Positions 5,364-5,710 of a stretch of DNA of 5,710 nt are shown in pieces. Each line of letters starts with the position of its first letter. Positions within the stretch are counted from its first letter, which is position 1. Source of the stretch: an uncultured Acidimicrobiia bacterium (GTDB taxonomy: Bacteria; Actinomycetota; Acidimicrobiia; Spongiisociales; Spongiisociaceae). Both the position numbers and the translations under genes were made by a program. Under the pieces are notes generated by a model. That model saw nothing but the letters and a program-made list of their open reading frames with translations. It did not search any database and had not been told where the DNA came from. The stretch lies in NCBI GenBank assembly GCA_937900165.1, contig CALCCX010000479.1:1-5710 (forward strand), in the 5' to 3' direction.

Positions 5364-5633
5364 ATGAAATTGGACACAGCTGGCGAAACACATGAGCGGC
5401 TGATTGCAGCTCATCGCCGAATTGCAGAACTGGAAAAAGAGGTTCGTTCGCTACGGCTAACGCTGGACGTTAGTAGCTCACTGGACGTGCGAACCGGGCT
5501 CGGGAACCGCAACGCGATCCTCGACTCGATAGAGGATCGAAGCCGTTGGCTCGAGAGAAGCGACGAGCCGTTTGGGGTCGTGGTCGTCATGTTCGACCAC
5601 CACGTAGACGGCGCCCACATCGCAGCCATGATG
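5364..5633 (+). CDS. GGDEF-type domain protein, N-terminal part only, probably catalytically degenerate
   Basis: Ninety residues are visible before the frame enters adapter at 5634. Residues about 9-36 form a charged coiled coil (RIAELEKEVRSL). The start of a GGDEF domain follows: LDVRTGLGNRNAILDSIE at 40-57 matches the family's D-x-LTGL-x-NR opening, and the strand GVVVVMFDHH (71-80) corresponds to the strand before DxDxFKxIND. GGDEF domains make cyclic di-GMP. Here the first metal-binding Asp is Met, and the following Lys and Asn positions are not conserved, which points to an inactive or purely binding domain. The GGDEF motif itself lies beyond the contig. The ATG at 5364 has CGAGG 5 bases upstream. 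Its promoter suggests co-expression with flagellar genes. The tail RSEEHTSELQSH is adapter. Confidence 0.75.
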
Positions 5634-5699
5634 AGATCGGAAGAGCACACGTCTGAACTCCAGTCACACTGATATATCTCGTATGCCGTCTTCTGCTTG
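5634..5699 (+). other. Illumina TruSeq indexed (P7) adapter with index ACTGATAT, untrimmed
   Basis: Base 5634 is the A-tail, and 5635-5699 match the TruSeq indexed adapter: GATCGGAAGAGCACACGTCT onward, index ACTGATAT at 5668-5675 (the sequence I know as TruSeq index 25), and the P7 end ATCTCGTATGCC through CTGCTTG. This is not genomic sequence. Confidence 0.98.
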
Positions 5700-5710
5700 A
5701 AAAAAAAAAA
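5700..5710. other. Poly-A read-through after the adapter
   Basis: Eleven A residues follow the P7 end. This is the usual signal when a read continues past the end of the library molecule. Confidence 0.95.

Overview
This is a contig of about 5.5 kb of bacterial DNA (104-5633) with untrimmed Illumina adapters at both ends. Bases 1-45 are T-rich noise, 46-103 match the TruSeq universal (P5) adapter, 5634-5699 match the indexed (P7) adapter with index ACTGATAT, and 5700-5710 are read-through A. Reading frames that enter the adapters give false protein tails, so both terminal genes are cut by the end of the contig and not by biology.

The biological part is a flagellar late-gene cluster. On the minus strand runs a tight operon in the order flgN, a tiny unannotated reading frame, flgK, flgL, fliW, csrA. 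These genes overlap or nearly touch, and several use GTG or TTG starts. FlgN is the export chaperone of the hook-filament junction proteins FlgK and FlgL. FliW and CsrA form the partner switch that ties flagellin translation to filament assembly. The order resembles the flgM-flgN-flgK-flgL-fliW-csrA-hag block of Bacillus, but no flgM or flagellin gene is visible here. Where flagellin would follow csrA, there is a convergent plus-strand pair: a 69-residue protein of unknown family, coupled to a second, shorter FlgN-like protein. Beyond that lies a minus-strand flagellar/WhiG-type sigma factor gene (3' end missing). At the other end, divergent from flgN, is the 5' part of a gene with a coiled coil and a GGDEF-type domain that appears to have lost key residues.

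The most useful finding is regulatory. All four outward-facing transcription units are preceded by a sequence of the form (T/C)(T/A)A(G/C), exactly 15 bases, then G(C/T)CGA(C/T)(T/A)(G/A). This closely matches the flagellar sigma-28/WhiG consensus TAAA-N15-GCCGATAA. It implies that the sigma factor controls its own gene, the flgN operon, the FlgN-paralogue pair and the GGDEF gene. Two of these promoters lie so close to a start codon that the transcripts may be leaderless.

The GC-rich coding sequence, strong GC bias at third positions, FliW/CsrA pairing, possible leaderless transcripts and frequent GTG/TTG starts suggest a motile high-GC Gram-positive bacterium, probably an actinobacterium. 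The exact lineage cannot be fixed from sequence inspection alone. I saw no RNA genes, mobile elements or CRISPR arrays.
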